From positions 53,506 to 117,505 of the forward strand of contig AVDB01000009.1 of the NCBI GenBank assembly GCA_000472185.1: a DNA stretch of 64,000 nucleotides, read 5' to 3'. The stretch comes from Rhodobacteraceae bacterium HIMB11. GTDB lineage: Bacteria > Pseudomonadota > Alphaproteobacteria > Rhodobacterales > Rhodobacteraceae. The notes beneath the pieces were generated by a model. That model was not told the DNA's origin. It saw only the letters and a list, made by a program, of their open reading frames with translations, and did not search any database. Positions 1-8,161 of the stretch are shown one piece after another (positions within the stretch are counted from its first letter, which is position 1; every line of letters starts with the position of its first letter). The translations under genes were made by a program, and so were the position numbers.

Positions 1-10
1 ATAACGGAGT

Positions 11-34
11 CCTGCCCCATGAAAACGGGGCAGG
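11..34. other. Perfect 8-bp hairpin before the first small ORF
   Basis: CCTGCCCC and GGGGCAGG pair perfectly around an 8-nt loop. No clear T tract follows, so it is a weak terminator candidate. It may end a gene that lies left of the window. Confidence 0.4.
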
Positions 35-57
35 TTCACAGCACATGGGGACATGAC

Positions 58-186
58 ATGAAAGCAATGTTTCTTGGATTTTTTGCGGTATTCGCGATTG
101 CCTATGCTGCATATTTCGGATTAACCGAAGTCGCAGATTTTAGTTCGGGGGCCAAGTATTCTGGACAAGCCGTCAGAATGGAATAA
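58..186 (+). CDS. Small single-pass membrane protein, 42 aa
   Basis: An ATG-initiated frame of 42 residues. After a short MKAM start it has one hydrophobic stretch (about residues 4-22, rich in F, A, Y and V) and then a polar tail. A GGGG purine run lies about 8 nt before the ATG. The stop is 11-14 nt before the response regulator start, so the two could be co-transcribed. I do not recognise the family; the call rests on the membrane segment, the spacing and the plausible ribosome site. It could equally be the last gene of an operon beginning left of the window. Confidence 0.5.
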   Translation: MKAMFLGFFAVFAIAYAAYFGLTEVADFSSGAKYSGQAVRME

Positions 187-197
187 AACCTAACACC

Positions 198-1571
198 GTG
201 ATGACATCTGAACGCACTACGAGCTTGAACACCACCAGTTTAAAAAACGCCTCAATCCTTGTGGTTGATGATGAAGAGGGCATGCGCCATTTCATCACCA
301 AGGTGCTTGAGCCACACTGCAAACGTATCATGCAGGCCGCGTCGGCAAAAGAAGCGGGCGCATTGATGGACACGCATCATTTTGATTTGCTGATGGTTGA
401 TAACTTGATGCCCGAACAAACGGGGCTGGATTGGTTGTCGGAACAGCGGAAATTGGGCCTGTTTGCCGATGCGATCATGATGACGGCCTATGCGGATGTG
501 GAAACCGCGGTTTTGGCCCTGCGCACGGGCGTGGCGGATTTTCTGATCAAACCCTTTCGCGCTAGTCAGGTCGTTAATGCTATCGCAAGTGTGTTGGATA
601 AAAAATACCTGCGCCGTGACAATGATTTGTTGCGCTATGCATTGGCGGCAGAAACACAGCAGAATAATCCACGGCTGTTGGGGACATCCGTTGCAATTGC
701 GGGCGTGAGTGATTTGTTGAAAAAGCTGGCGGGTGTGAAAACCCCTGTGTTGTTCACGGGGGAAAGCGGAACGGGCAAGGAAATTGCCGCGCGCACATTG
801 CACGCCATCTCGGATCGTCACGCAAAACCGTTTGTTGCGGTCAACTGTGCAACACTAGGTGCCGACACTGGCGCAGATCAATTGTTCGGCAAACTTGGGC
901 CAACGGGCGAAGTCCAAGAGGGGCTGATGCAGCTGGCCGATGGGGGTGTTCTTTTCCTAGATGAGGTCGCCGAATTGCCTGATCCGATCCAAGCAATGCT
1001 ATTGCGGGTGCTTGAGGATTATAAAATGCGCCCCATCAGTGCGGCAAGGGATGTGGCGCTTGATTTGCGGTTCATGTTTGCAACAAATGTGGATTTGGAA
1101 CAGGCCGTCGCAAATGGCAAATTCCGTCGGGACTTGTTCCATCGAATGAACATTATGGGTGTGGAAATGCCGCCCCTTCGCGAACGGCGGGAAGATATTT
1201 TTGAACTGGCCTCGATGTTTATGAACCAGTTTTCTGTCGATGTTGGTCGCCAGCCGTTGAGATTGGATGATGAAACATTGTTGCATCTGACGCGTCACAA
1301 CTGGCCCGGCAATGTACGCGAGTTGCGTAACATGATCGAACGATCGGTTATTTTGGGTGCCTTCCCCCCCGAGTTTCAGGGGGGTGGTCAGGCCGATGGC
1401 GCGGCCGCAGCCGAAACGTTGGATTTGGTAGTGCAGCGGCACATTTTGACAACACTGGACCGCTGCAAGGGAAACCGCGCAGAAACAGCGCGGCGCTTGG
1501 GCGTGTCACGCAAAACGATTGATCGCAAAATGATGGAATGGGGCGATGATGTCCTATCGCCAAAAACCTAA
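198..1571 (+). CDS. NtrC-family response regulator lacking a recognisable GAFTGA motif
   Basis: Three-domain regulator of 457 residues from a GTG, or 456 from the ATG three bases later, which may be the true start. The receiver (about 18-135) has the acidic pair in LVVDDEE and a phospho-acceptor Asp near 68 (MVDNLMP). The AAA+ domain has Walker A GESGTGKE (188-195), Walker B VLFLDEV (251-257), the arginine-finger region FRRDLFHR and NWPGNVREL. A Fis-type helix-turn-helix follows (NRAETARRLGVSRKT). Where NtrC proteins carry GAFTGA, between LFG and the Walker B strand, this one reads KLGPTGEV. That loop normally contacts sigma54, so sigma54-dependent activation is doubtful; R. capsulatus NtrC is the precedent for sigma70-dependent action. 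The gene converges on the histidine kinase, its likely partner. Confidence 0.9.
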   Translation: MMTSERTTSLNTTSLKNASILVVDDEEGMRHFITKVLEPHCKRIMQAASAKEAGALMDTHHFDLLMVDNLMPEQTGLDWLSEQRKLGLFADAIMMTAYADVETAVLALRTGVADFLIKPFRASQVVNAIASVLDKKYLRRDNDLLRYALAAETQQNNPRLLGTSVAIAGVSDLLKKLAGVKTPVLFTGESGTGKEIAARTLHAISDRHAKPFVAVNCATLGADTGADQLFGKLGPTGEVQEGLMQLADGGVLFLDEVAELPDPIQAMLLRVLEDYKMRPISAARDVALDLRFMFATNVDLEQAVANGKFRRDLFHRMNIMGVEMPPLRERREDIFELASMFMNQFSVDVGRQPLRLDDETLLHLTRHNWPGNVRELRNMIERSVILGAFPPEFQGGGQADGAAAAETLDLVVQRHILTTLDRCKGNRAETARRLGVSRKTIDRKMMEWGDDVLSPKT

Positions 1572-1663
1572 AGCGTCTGTCCACTGGCGTTAAGCAGGCT
1601 TCGCTTTCTATAGAGCTTACGTCGAACGCTTTTCGAGGGGCGCTTGCATTTGCGAAAAATGGT

Positions 1664-3634
1664 TTAAGTCGGCAACCAAATTGACATCAATGCACCACCC
1701 TCTGGGTGATTATCCGCCGTAATAATGCCCCCTGCAGTTTGAATGATGGTTTGCGAAATTGACAGTCCCAGACCTGTTCCTTTTGCCCGTTTGGTTGTGA
1801 AAAACGGATCGAAAATCGTGTTGATGGTATCCTCGGAAATCCCTGGGCCACTGTCATGAAAGGTAAGGCAAACCCCGTTTTTCCCATCTCGTTCTAACAG
1901 ATGGCTTTGGATCGTCAGAATCCCTTTCCCATCCATTGCCTGTACTGCGTTGATGATCAGATTAATGATCACCTGTTGCAATTCAGATGGGTCTATTTTG
2001 ACATCTGGGACATCGGAAAACTCCAATTTGACCTCAATATCCTTGGAGGCATAGACGTGATCAACAAGTCCCAAACTATCTTGCGTGACATCGCGTAGGT
2101 TTACGTATTCTTCAAATTTTCCATAATCGCTGGGTCGTGCGAATTGTAATAATTTGCCGACAATGCCGCCGATCCGCATGATTTGACGGTCGATCAAATC
2201 CAGTTCTGTTTTGACGGGCTCTGCCTGTTCCCCTAAGGTTAACCGCACAACATCTACATTCCCCTGAATGACGGCAACAGGGTTGTTGATTTCATGCGCC
2301 ACGCCCGCTGTGATTTCACCGATAGAGGCAAGTTTTTCTGACATGACCAATTGTTTGTATGTCGTTTCCAGTTTTTGATTGGCTTCTTGCAACTGCGCTG
2401 TGCGTTGCTCAACGCGCACGTTCAAATCATCGGCCCAATCGCGCAATTGTTTGTCCCGTTCTTGCACCTGATCCAATAGGTGATCTAGGTGCTGGGACAC
2501 CTCGGCAATTTCGCCCCCTGTTCGGTTCAGGTTATTGCGCGCTGTCAAATCGCCCGTTTCAACCCGCCGCATCGTTTTTGTCATACGTTCGAGCGGCGAA
2601 AATATCCCACCAGCCAAACGTAAAAATACAGGGATGAACACAAGTAGAACACCAATGAAGGCGATCCACATCATCGCAATGGCATCGCGTTTCACCAAGC
2701 GAAAGGGTTCCTCCAAAAATCCAACATAAAGCATCCCGATGCGCTGATCGAAACTGTCATAAATGGGCAAATACCCCGAGATGTACCAATCATTCACAAC
2801 AAATGCGCGATCAAGCCATGTTTGCCCCTGATCTAATACGGCACTGCGCACCTCTGCCGATACGCGGGTGCCCAAGGCGCGGACATTTTCAAACAGGCGC
2901 ACGTTCGTTGAAACGCGCACGTCCTCAAGGAACAGTGTCGCGGTGCCGCGTGGGTCTTCGGCGGTATTTTTACGCTGATAGACCAATGTGTTGATCGTAT
3001 CGATAAAATCCAAATTTCGGTTCAAAAGGATGCCACCCACCAAAACGCGCTGGGATCCATTGATCGAGACAGGTGCGGCCGTGTGGATCATCATCCCACG
3101 TGTTTCCGCAACCTTATCGGTGGGAACGGCGGCCTCTGTTGGGATTAGGATCAGTTCCGCTTGTTCGGCCAGCGCCACATCAATCATCAACAGGTCATCC
3201 GCCTCAAACAGATCAACTGCGGTGCGCGCTGTTCCCGTCAAGGCCGATTGGACGACAGGCCATTTTTGCATATGCTCATCAATTGATGTGGGTTGGACGA
3301 TCGACAAAAAATCCAGACCCAAGGCATCCTTTTCCGATGTCAAAAAATCATCCAAACGCCCGTCTTCCGCGGCCTTTTGCATGGCCAGCGATGCGGCCAA
3401 TGCCTCAACCGAGGTACCGGTTGCCCCAACGATTCGCTGCAGATATTGTTCTGCCACTTGCAGTTCGCTTTCTACTTTGGCGATCAATAGGTTGTTGTAG
3501 TCGTTGTTCCACCGCGAAATCCCCATGACCAACAGCACGGGCAATAGAACCATTAATGGCACCAAAGCCATCACCAGCAGTTGAAGTCTGACCGAGCGTT
3601 TACGCCGGTATAATGCGGACCAAAAGTTCATCAT
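1664..3634 (-). CDS. Membrane sensor histidine kinase with extracytoplasmic domain and HAMP
   Basis: 656 residues. TM1 spans about 17-39. A periplasmic sensor region of about 275 residues (probably Cache-like) is followed by TM2 (318-342), HAMP and a coiled stretch. The HisKA H-box is GVAHEINNP with His447. The HATPase boxes are all present: N (NLIINAVQAM), G1 (DSGPGI), F (FDPFFTTK) and G2 (GTGLGLS). It should autophosphorylate and pass phosphate to the convergent NtrC-like regulator at the left edge. It starts about 35 bp after the nitrile hydratase accessory gene on the same strand, so read-through from that operon is likely. The architecture resembles DctB-type kinases. The signal is unknown. 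A second ATG three bases in is an alternative start. Confidence 0.92.
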   Translation of the reverse strand: MMNFWSALYRRKRSVRLQLLVMALVPLMVLLPVLLVMGISRWNNDYNNLLIAKVESELQVAEQYLQRIVGATGTSVEALAASLAMQKAAEDGRLDDFLTSEKDALGLDFLSIVQPTSIDEHMQKWPVVQSALTGTARTAVDLFEADDLLMIDVALAEQAELILIPTEAAVPTDKVAETRGMMIHTAAPVSINGSQRVLVGGILLNRNLDFIDTINTLVYQRKNTAEDPRGTATLFLEDVRVSTNVRLFENVRALGTRVSAEVRSAVLDQGQTWLDRAFVVNDWYISGYLPIYDSFDQRIGMLYVGFLEEPFRLVKRDAIAMMWIAFIGVLLVFIPVFLRLAGGIFSPLERMTKTMRRVETGDLTARNNLNRTGGEIAEVSQHLDHLLDQVQERDKQLRDWADDLNVRVEQRTAQLQEANQKLETTYKQLVMSEKLASIGEITAGVAHEINNPVAVIQGNVDVVRLTLGEQAEPVKTELDLIDRQIMRIGGIVGKLLQFARPSDYGKFEEYVNLRDVTQDSLGLVDHVYASKDIEVKLEFSDVPDVKIDPSELQQVIINLIINAVQAMDGKGILTIQSHLLERDGKNGVCLTFHDSGPGISEDTINTIFDPFFTTKRAKGTGLGLSISQTIIQTAGGIITADNHPEGGALMSIWLPT

Positions 3635-3669
3635 TGAATAGTGACGTAACTACATAAAAACACAAGGGT

Positions 3670-3990
3670 TTAGGTGCGTTGAATTTTCACGGGCTGGCCA
3701 TGCGGGGTCTGTAAATAGGCCTGTTCCCATGCAGATTTCAGAAACTGCAAATCATTGGGCAGGGCGATTTTTTGATCCGCTAGAAAATCTTCTAACGTTT
3801 CAATCCATGCATAGAAATAGTCTGAACCCCCATTTAAATCGCGGGTTAGTCCGTGTTGTTTTAATGTGGTTCCAAACCGGTTAGCCCAATCGGTCCATTG
3901 AAAAACACCCGCCTCATTCAGGGCAACGGTGATTGCGAAAACTTGGGCGTGCCAAGGTTCTTCAAACACGGGTGCGGGCGCATCATCCAT
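3670..3990 (-). CDS. Nitrile hydratase accessory (activator) protein
   Basis: 106 residues from an ATG that overlaps the beta-subunit stop as TGATG; a longer frame upstream would run far into that gene and is not used. The protein begins [19 protein letters not shown] and contains the family signature of a Trp-His near the start followed by FQWTDWANRF. Small proteins of this type deliver cobalt to the nitrile hydratase alpha subunit, by alpha-subunit swapping in P14K/NhlE-like systems, and resemble the beta-subunit N-terminus. Its position last in the alpha-beta-accessory operon matches that role. Confidence 0.88.
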   Translation of the reverse strand: MDDAPAPVFEEPWHAQVFAITVALNEAGVFQWTDWANRFGTTLKQHGLTRDLNGGSDYFYAWIETLEDFLADQKIALPNDLQFLKSAWEQAYLQTPHGQPVKIQRT

Positions 3991-4661
3991 CAGGCAGGTT
4001 CCAAATAGGATTGCCACAAATCCAGCACCACTTCATCCTCTGGATTTTCTGCAGTGTCCCACAAATCCCGCGCATAAAACCCAACGGAATACAGCGGTTC
4101 AGGGGCTTCGCCCAAACGGTGTGCATTGCTGTCTGGGAAAACATGTGCGCCGTGATGCTGAATGATCCATCCCGTTTTTCCGCGGGCATAGCTGGGCAGG
4201 CGGGTATGGCCGCCATCGACCAAGGTATTGCCATGCACCCGCGTCGTTACCCGTTGCCCGACAGTGAATACTGCAGGGATGTCCGAAGGGCGGTCAGCGG
4301 GACCGCCACTTGCCAATATCTTGGCGACATATTCGGCCAACATTTTCCGCTCTCGCAGGGGGCTGTTTGGAGTGGGGGTAAGTGTGCTGAGTTCCTCTTG
4401 TGTCACAACACCATTGTTAACCAGCAAATCGGTCAAACCCGCAATCCATTTTTCGTAATAGCCAAAGCGGACGTAGTCCGTAGGTGATAAACATTCCCGC
4501 GCGTGGCGGGATATGTCCAAATTCCACTGTCCCAATCCACCTGCTGCAAGTGTTAGAGCAAGGGCGCGCCCATGCCAGTCCTGTGGGAATACCGCGTCTG
4601 GTTCATTCGGATCAATTGCACCATCGCCGAACCGTCCGCCCATATCATGCACACGGTTCAT
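3990..4661 (-). CDS. nthB: Nitrile hydratase beta subunit
   Basis: 223 residues, a typical length for the family. The N-terminus ([14 protein letters not shown]) and the C-terminal SH3-like domain with [14 protein letters not shown] and YSVGF are hallmark beta-subunit sequences. It pairs with the alpha subunit to hydrate nitriles to amides in the cytoplasm. The start overlaps the alpha stop by 4 nt and the stop overlaps the accessory gene, so translation is probably coupled. No amidase gene is adjacent, so the resulting amide must be hydrolysed by an enzyme encoded elsewhere. Confidence 0.95.
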   Translation of the reverse strand: MNRVHDMGGRFGDGAIDPNEPDAVFPQDWHGRALALTLAAGGLGQWNLDISRHARECLSPTDYVRFGYYEKWIAGLTDLLVNNGVVTQEELSTLTPTPNSPLRERKMLAEYVAKILASGGPADRPSDIPAVFTVGQRVTTRVHGNTLVDGGHTRLPSYARGKTGWIIQHHGAHVFPDSNAHRLGEAPEPLYSVGFYARDLWDTAENPEDEVVLDLWQSYLEPA

Positions 4662-5266
4662 GCGGGGGCCTCAACCAATTTTGTGCCGATCATGGCATCG
4701 CGAGTCACGATGCCCGCCAATTGCTCCTCTGACCAGCCATCTGTACCTGGGGGGCGTTCGGGGATCACCAGATACCTGATTTCCGCGGTGCTGTCCCAGA
4801 CGCGAATTTTTGTTTCAGGCGCTAGGGTTGTTCCAAATTCCGACAATACTGCGCGGGGTTCACGCACCGCACGGGCACGATAGGCATCAGATTTGTACCA
4901 ACCTGGCGGAATGCCCAGCAATGGCCATGGATAACAACTGCACAATGTGCAAACGATCAAGTTGTGCGTGGTTGCGGAATTTTCCACCGCGACCATATGT
5001 TCGCCCTGACGTCCATAATACCCGAGATCGCGCACTGCGGATGTCGCATCGGAGAATAAGGCTGCGCGAAAATCTGGGTCCACCCATGCTTTTGCAACCA
5101 CTTTGGCCCCGTTTTGTGGGCCGATTTTGTGCGAATAGGTATCAATGATTTCATCCAAGGCCGCAGGATCAACCAAGCCCTTTTCAACAAGAAGGGTTTC
5201 CAAGGCCTTGACCCGCAACGCAGGATCAGAGGGGAGGAGTGAATGGCTATGATCATCATGTGGCAT
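4658..5266 (-). CDS. nthA: Nitrile hydratase alpha subunit, cobalt type
   Basis: 202 residues. The metal-binding claw is CTLCSC at residues 106-111. Thr in the second position marks the non-corrin cobalt class; iron enzymes have CSLCSC. Family knowledge says the second and third cysteines are oxidised to sulfinate and sulfenate. Downstream [24 protein letters not shown] is strongly conserved in alpha subunits. First gene of a tight three-gene operon that runs towards the histidine kinase. No strong Shine-Dalgarno is visible before the ATG. The cobalt need fits a genome that invests in cobalamin synthesis, including a metal-chaperone-like CobW in this window. Confidence 0.95.
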   Translation of the reverse strand: MPHDDHSHSLLPSDPALRVKALETLLVEKGLVDPAALDEIIDTYSHKIGPQNGAKVVAKAWVDPDFRAALFSDATSAVRDLGYYGRQGEHMVAVENSATTHNLIVCTLCSCYPWPLLGIPPGWYKSDAYRARAVREPRAVLSEFGTTLAPETKIRVWDSTAEIRYLVIPERPPGTDGWSEEQLAGIVTRDAMIGTKLVEAPA

Positions 5267-5380
5267 GAGAGCATAAAACCAAGGATTTGGATGTCTGTCT
5301 ATGGCGAATACGCATCAGAAAGGACTTGTTTCCAAATGGGGCAGGATTACGGTTATTCGTGACATGATGAGGAGCAGACG

Positions 5381-6175
5381 ATGAAACAAACCGTTGATTT
5401 TTTGGCCGAGTGTGAGGCTCTGTCTGCCGTCCTTGACCCTTTGGGTGGGGATGATCTTGCACGTCCTACGCAGTTCAAGGGATGGCGTATTGAAGATGTG
5501 ATTGTGCATCTATATTTCTGGAACTTACAGGCGGATCATTCCATTTTCAGGCCAGACGAGTTTTCCAAAACGATTGCCGATATCCTGCCCGATATTCAAC
5601 AACGTGGCATGCGTCCTGTGGAAAACGAACGCATCACATTGCGCGGTGCAGCCTTGGTGAAAACATGGCGTGATCATTATGGGGATTTTTGCGCGCGACT
5701 GGATGGGATTGATCCCAAAATGCGGGTGAAATGGGCGGGGCCCGATATGTCGGTACGTTCGTCCATCACCGCACGGCAAATGGAAACATGGGCGCACGGG
5801 CACGAAGTGTTCGATTGTTTGGGGCAATCACGCGTGGACACGGATCGGATTGAAAACATCGTGATCCTTGGGGTGAACACCTTTGGCTGGTCGCATATGG
5901 TGCAGGGGTTTGATGTGCCTGATCAGCGGCCCTATCTGAAACTAACGGCCCCCTCTGGGCATATCTGGGAATATGGGGATGTGGACATGGAAAACGCCGT
6001 TATCGGCAGCGCCGTGTCCTTTGCCCAAGTGGTCACACAGGCTCGCAATGTCGCAGATACGGATTTACAGATGAGTGGGGATATCGCGCGGCGTTGGATG
6101 GAAACGGCACAGTGTTTTGCAGGTGGCAAGGAACCACCGCCCAACCAAGGCGCACGATATGTGCAGCAGGGATGA
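5381..6175 (+). CDS. DinB-like metal-binding protein, TIGR03084 / maleylpyruvate isomerase N-domain family
   Basis: 264 residues starting after a good GAGGAGC site. Residues about 10-170 form the DinB/mycothiol-dependent-isomerase-like four-helix domain, with WRIEDVIVHLYFWN near the start and ARQMETWAHGHEVFD further in; these histidines and the glutamate should bind a divalent metal. The C-terminal part (LGVNTFGWSHMVQGFDVP) matches the TIGR03084 family as I remember it. The reaction is unknown. The gene is divergent from the nitrile hydratase operon and its stop directly abuts the stop of the next, convergent gene. Confidence 0.75.
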   Translation: MKQTVDFLAECEALSAVLDPLGGDDLARPTQFKGWRIEDVIVHLYFWNLQADHSIFRPDEFSKTIADILPDIQQRGMRPVENERITLRGAALVKTWRDHYGDFCARLDGIDPKMRVKWAGPDMSVRSSITARQMETWAHGHEVFDCLGQSRVDTDRIENIVILGVNTFGWSHMVQGFDVPDQRPYLKLTAPSGHIWEYGDVDMENAVIGSAVSFAQVVTQARNVADTDLQMSGDIARRWMETAQCFAGGKEPPPNQGARYVQQG

Positions 6176-6613
6176 TTAGGACGCGATATAGGTGATGAGC
6201 AAAGACAGCGTCACAATGCTGCTCAGCCACAAACGCAGGTTCATCCACCATGCGGGCGTGACACCCGCATGTGCGAAATAGAGATCAACCAATAATAACA
6301 TCGGGAACTCAATCATCAGCACCAGATGCAGATGCTGGGGCACAAAGACCATGACGGCAAAAAGCAACAGGGCAGGCAGAACCGCAAAAATATAGGCCAC
6401 AGGGCTTTCCCCCTGTTGATATCGCGCTGCAAAATTCCAATGGGTGCCTGACATATAGGCAAAAATGACAATGCCATAGGTCAGCTGTAACTGGGCGCCA
6501 AGCAAATTGGCAGATAACGGAATTTGCACGAACTGCGTAACAGCACCCCACAAAAACGGAAGCGTCCCAGCAAAGCCAAAAAGATAGGCAAGCGTTGTGC
6601 GTTCTGCGTTCAT
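6176..6613 (-). CDS. DUF3429-family membrane protein
   Basis: 145 residues from the ATG preceded by AAAGGAAAG; nine extra codons upstream are open but have no ribosome site. Four or five hydrophobic helices are visible (LAYLFGFAGTLPFLWG, QLTYGIVIFAYMSGTHW, YIFAVLPALLLFAVMVF, LMIEFPMLLLVDLYF, LWLSSIVTLSLLITYI). GTHWNF and the length fit DUF3429 inner-membrane proteins of unknown function. The stop lies immediately next to the stop of the preceding plus-strand gene. Confidence 0.75.
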   Translation of the reverse strand: MNAERTTLAYLFGFAGTLPFLWGAVTQFVQIPLSANLLGAQLQLTYGIVIFAYMSGTHWNFAARYQQGESPVAYIFAVLPALLLFAVMVFVPQHLHLVLMIEFPMLLLVDLYFAHAGVTPAWWMNLRLWLSSIVTLSLLITYIAS

Positions 6614-6747
6614 TTGATCTTTCCTTTGTGTCAGTCCCACAGCACGCTAGAGGGTGGTGTTTGGTCGCAAAAAGTCAATCGTGTACTCAGACCTCAGAAT
6701 AGTGCGAAAATCCATCTGATATGTTCCATCCACCGGCACCGCCGGGC

Positions 6748-6776
6748 AGCGCCTGCCTACCCCCTCGGCAGGCGCT
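6748..6776. repeat. 10-bp perfect hairpin in a gene-poor gap
   Basis: AGCGCCTGCC and GGCAGGCGCT flank a 9-nt loop. It lies in a gap of about 300 bp (6614-6918) that otherwise holds no credible gene. A TTTC follows on the plus strand, so it could act as a weak terminator, or be a short palindromic repeat unit. A second GC-rich patch at about 6850-6880 looks vaguely similar. Confidence 0.5.
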
Positions 6777-6918
6777 TTCAGCCTATCAATATTTTGAAAC
6801 GTTGGCTTGTTACACTTAGCATTTTCATTTTTTGAACCATCCTGTCTTTGCGCCTACCCAGGCAGGCACTGCCCTCGTTCCGCCGAAGACCCGCAATAAT
6901 GCAAAGGCCATTCAGGGC

Positions 6919-7554
6919 TTATTTTTTGATGATTAATGCGCGGGCCAAATCATCTTTGTGTTTATGAACTGCGCTATCCCCATAAATCGCCACAGCGCGG
7001 GTTTCATAGGTGTTGTAATGATCCGCAACCGCATCCAAAGCGCGTTCAAAATGAAGCGCGTCCCAATGGTGTTCGTTGACCGAAATCACAATATGCCCGC
7101 CTGTTTTCGTCACGCGCAGTAGTTCGCCAATCGCCTCTGGTCCCACGTGGCCCAAGGTAAATGTACCCGAACTGACCACGCCATCATATGTGGCGTCATC
7201 AACGGGCATGGCATCGGTCACATCTGACCAAAAGACACGGTGATACAGACCCTTTTGTGCCGCAACATCCAGCATCTGTTGCGAAATATCCGTGGCATCC
7301 ATGTCATAGGGGCCTAGGGGAACCATGACTTCGGCCAATGCACCTGTGCCTGCACCGATGTCCAACACCTTTGGCCCTCCGCCCAGCGCGTGATAAGTTT
7401 CGCCAACTTGGCGATGCAAAATATAATCCATACTGGCGCGGTAGCCTGTGTCGTAGGTTTCGGCCCAGGCTGCATAAAGTTTTATGTTGTCCTCTGGTGT
7501 TTCCAGATCATAGGCGGCCTCTAGGTTTTCAACACCTTCAAATGGTTTTTGCAT
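6919..7554 (-). CDS. Class I SAM-dependent methyltransferase
   Basis: 211 residues from the ATG just after a GAGG site; the frame stays open upstream but that part overlaps the LysE gene. Motif I is VLDIGAGTGAL. The post-I acidic turn is MDATDISQQML and motif III is near VTKTGGHIVISVNEHHW. KLYAAWAETYD at the N-terminus resembles the METTL27/WBSCR27-like small-molecule methyltransferase group. The substrate is unknown. It follows the LysE exporter by 11 bp and the M20 hydrolase, so the three probably form one operon. Confidence 0.82.
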   Translation of the reverse strand: MQKPFEGVENLEAAYDLETPEDNIKLYAAWAETYDTGYRASMDYILHRQVGETYHALGGGPKVLDIGAGTGALAEVMVPLGPYDMDATDISQQMLDVAAQKGLYHRVFWSDVTDAMPVDDATYDGVVSSGTFTLGHVGPEAIGELLRVTKTGGHIVISVNEHHWDALHFERALDAVADHYNTYETRAVAIYGDSAVHKHKDDLARALIIKK

Positions 7555-7565
7555 AGTATCCTCAG

Positions 7566-8159
7566 TCAAATAAAAATCAGGGCTGCGGAACTGGCCATCA
7601 TTGCGGCCATGACCGTCATAAATGTGCGCCAAATCACGGGGCGCTGTAAATAACCTGCCAACAGATGCCCCGCGGTGGTCCAGAATAAGCATACAAACAA
7701 ATTGATCAAACTAAACCCAAGGAACAGGCGCGCAGCCTCGGCCCAAATGTTTAACTCAATGGAAAACCCTGCCGAGGCGGCAAGGGCGACCGCCCAAACC
7801 TTTGGGTTCACAACTTGGAACAGGACCGCCTGAAAAAACGTAAACGGGCGATCAGTATTTTGTGCCTTGGCACGAGACGCGTTGATCAGTTTCCAAGCAA
7901 GCCAGAGGATCCAAAGCGCAGAAATCAGTTTGATTGTGAATTCCATGACGGGCAGGGCGAACAAGATACTTTGCACGCCTAAAACACTGGCCGCGGCCAA
8001 CAGGCCCGTGCCAATTGGCACACCCATTAAGTGCGGCAGGGTTGCTCGAAACCCAAACCGCGCCCCCGATGTTGTTAGCATCACGACATTTGGCCCAGGC
8101 GAAAACAGTCCGGCAAATATGAACAGGAATAGGGGGAGTGAGGCTGCGAGAATGGACAA
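7566..8159 (-). CDS. LysE/RhtB family amino-acid exporter
   Basis: 197 residues with five or six membrane helices. The LysE signature lies near the N-terminus (FIFAGLFSPGPNVVMLTTSGARFG), and VNPKVWAVALAA is the second conserved patch. It probably exports an amino acid or derivative across the inner membrane. The start is a TTG placed directly after the stop of the M20 gene, with no clear ribosome site, so translation is probably coupled. The partner hydrolase upstream suggests release and then export of an amino-acid-like product. Confidence 0.88.
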   Translation of the reverse strand: MSILAASLPLFLFIFAGLFSPGPNVVMLTTSGARFGFRATLPHLMGVPIGTGLLAAASVLGVQSILFALPVMEFTIKLISALWILWLAWKLINASRAKAQNTDRPFTFFQAVLFQVVNPKVWAVALAASAGFSIELNIWAEAARLFLGFSLINLFVCLFWTTAGHLLAGYLQRPVIWRTFMTVMAAMMASSAALIFI

Positions 8160-8161
8160 AA

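Noticed and set aside
1572..1663. Terminator between the convergent regulator and kinase genes
   Set aside because: No stem with a T run could be drawn in the 92-bp gap.
2988..3500. 170-codon plus-strand frame opposite the histidine kinase
   Set aside because: Low-complexity Ser/Ala-rich product with no motifs; a shadow of the kinase gene.
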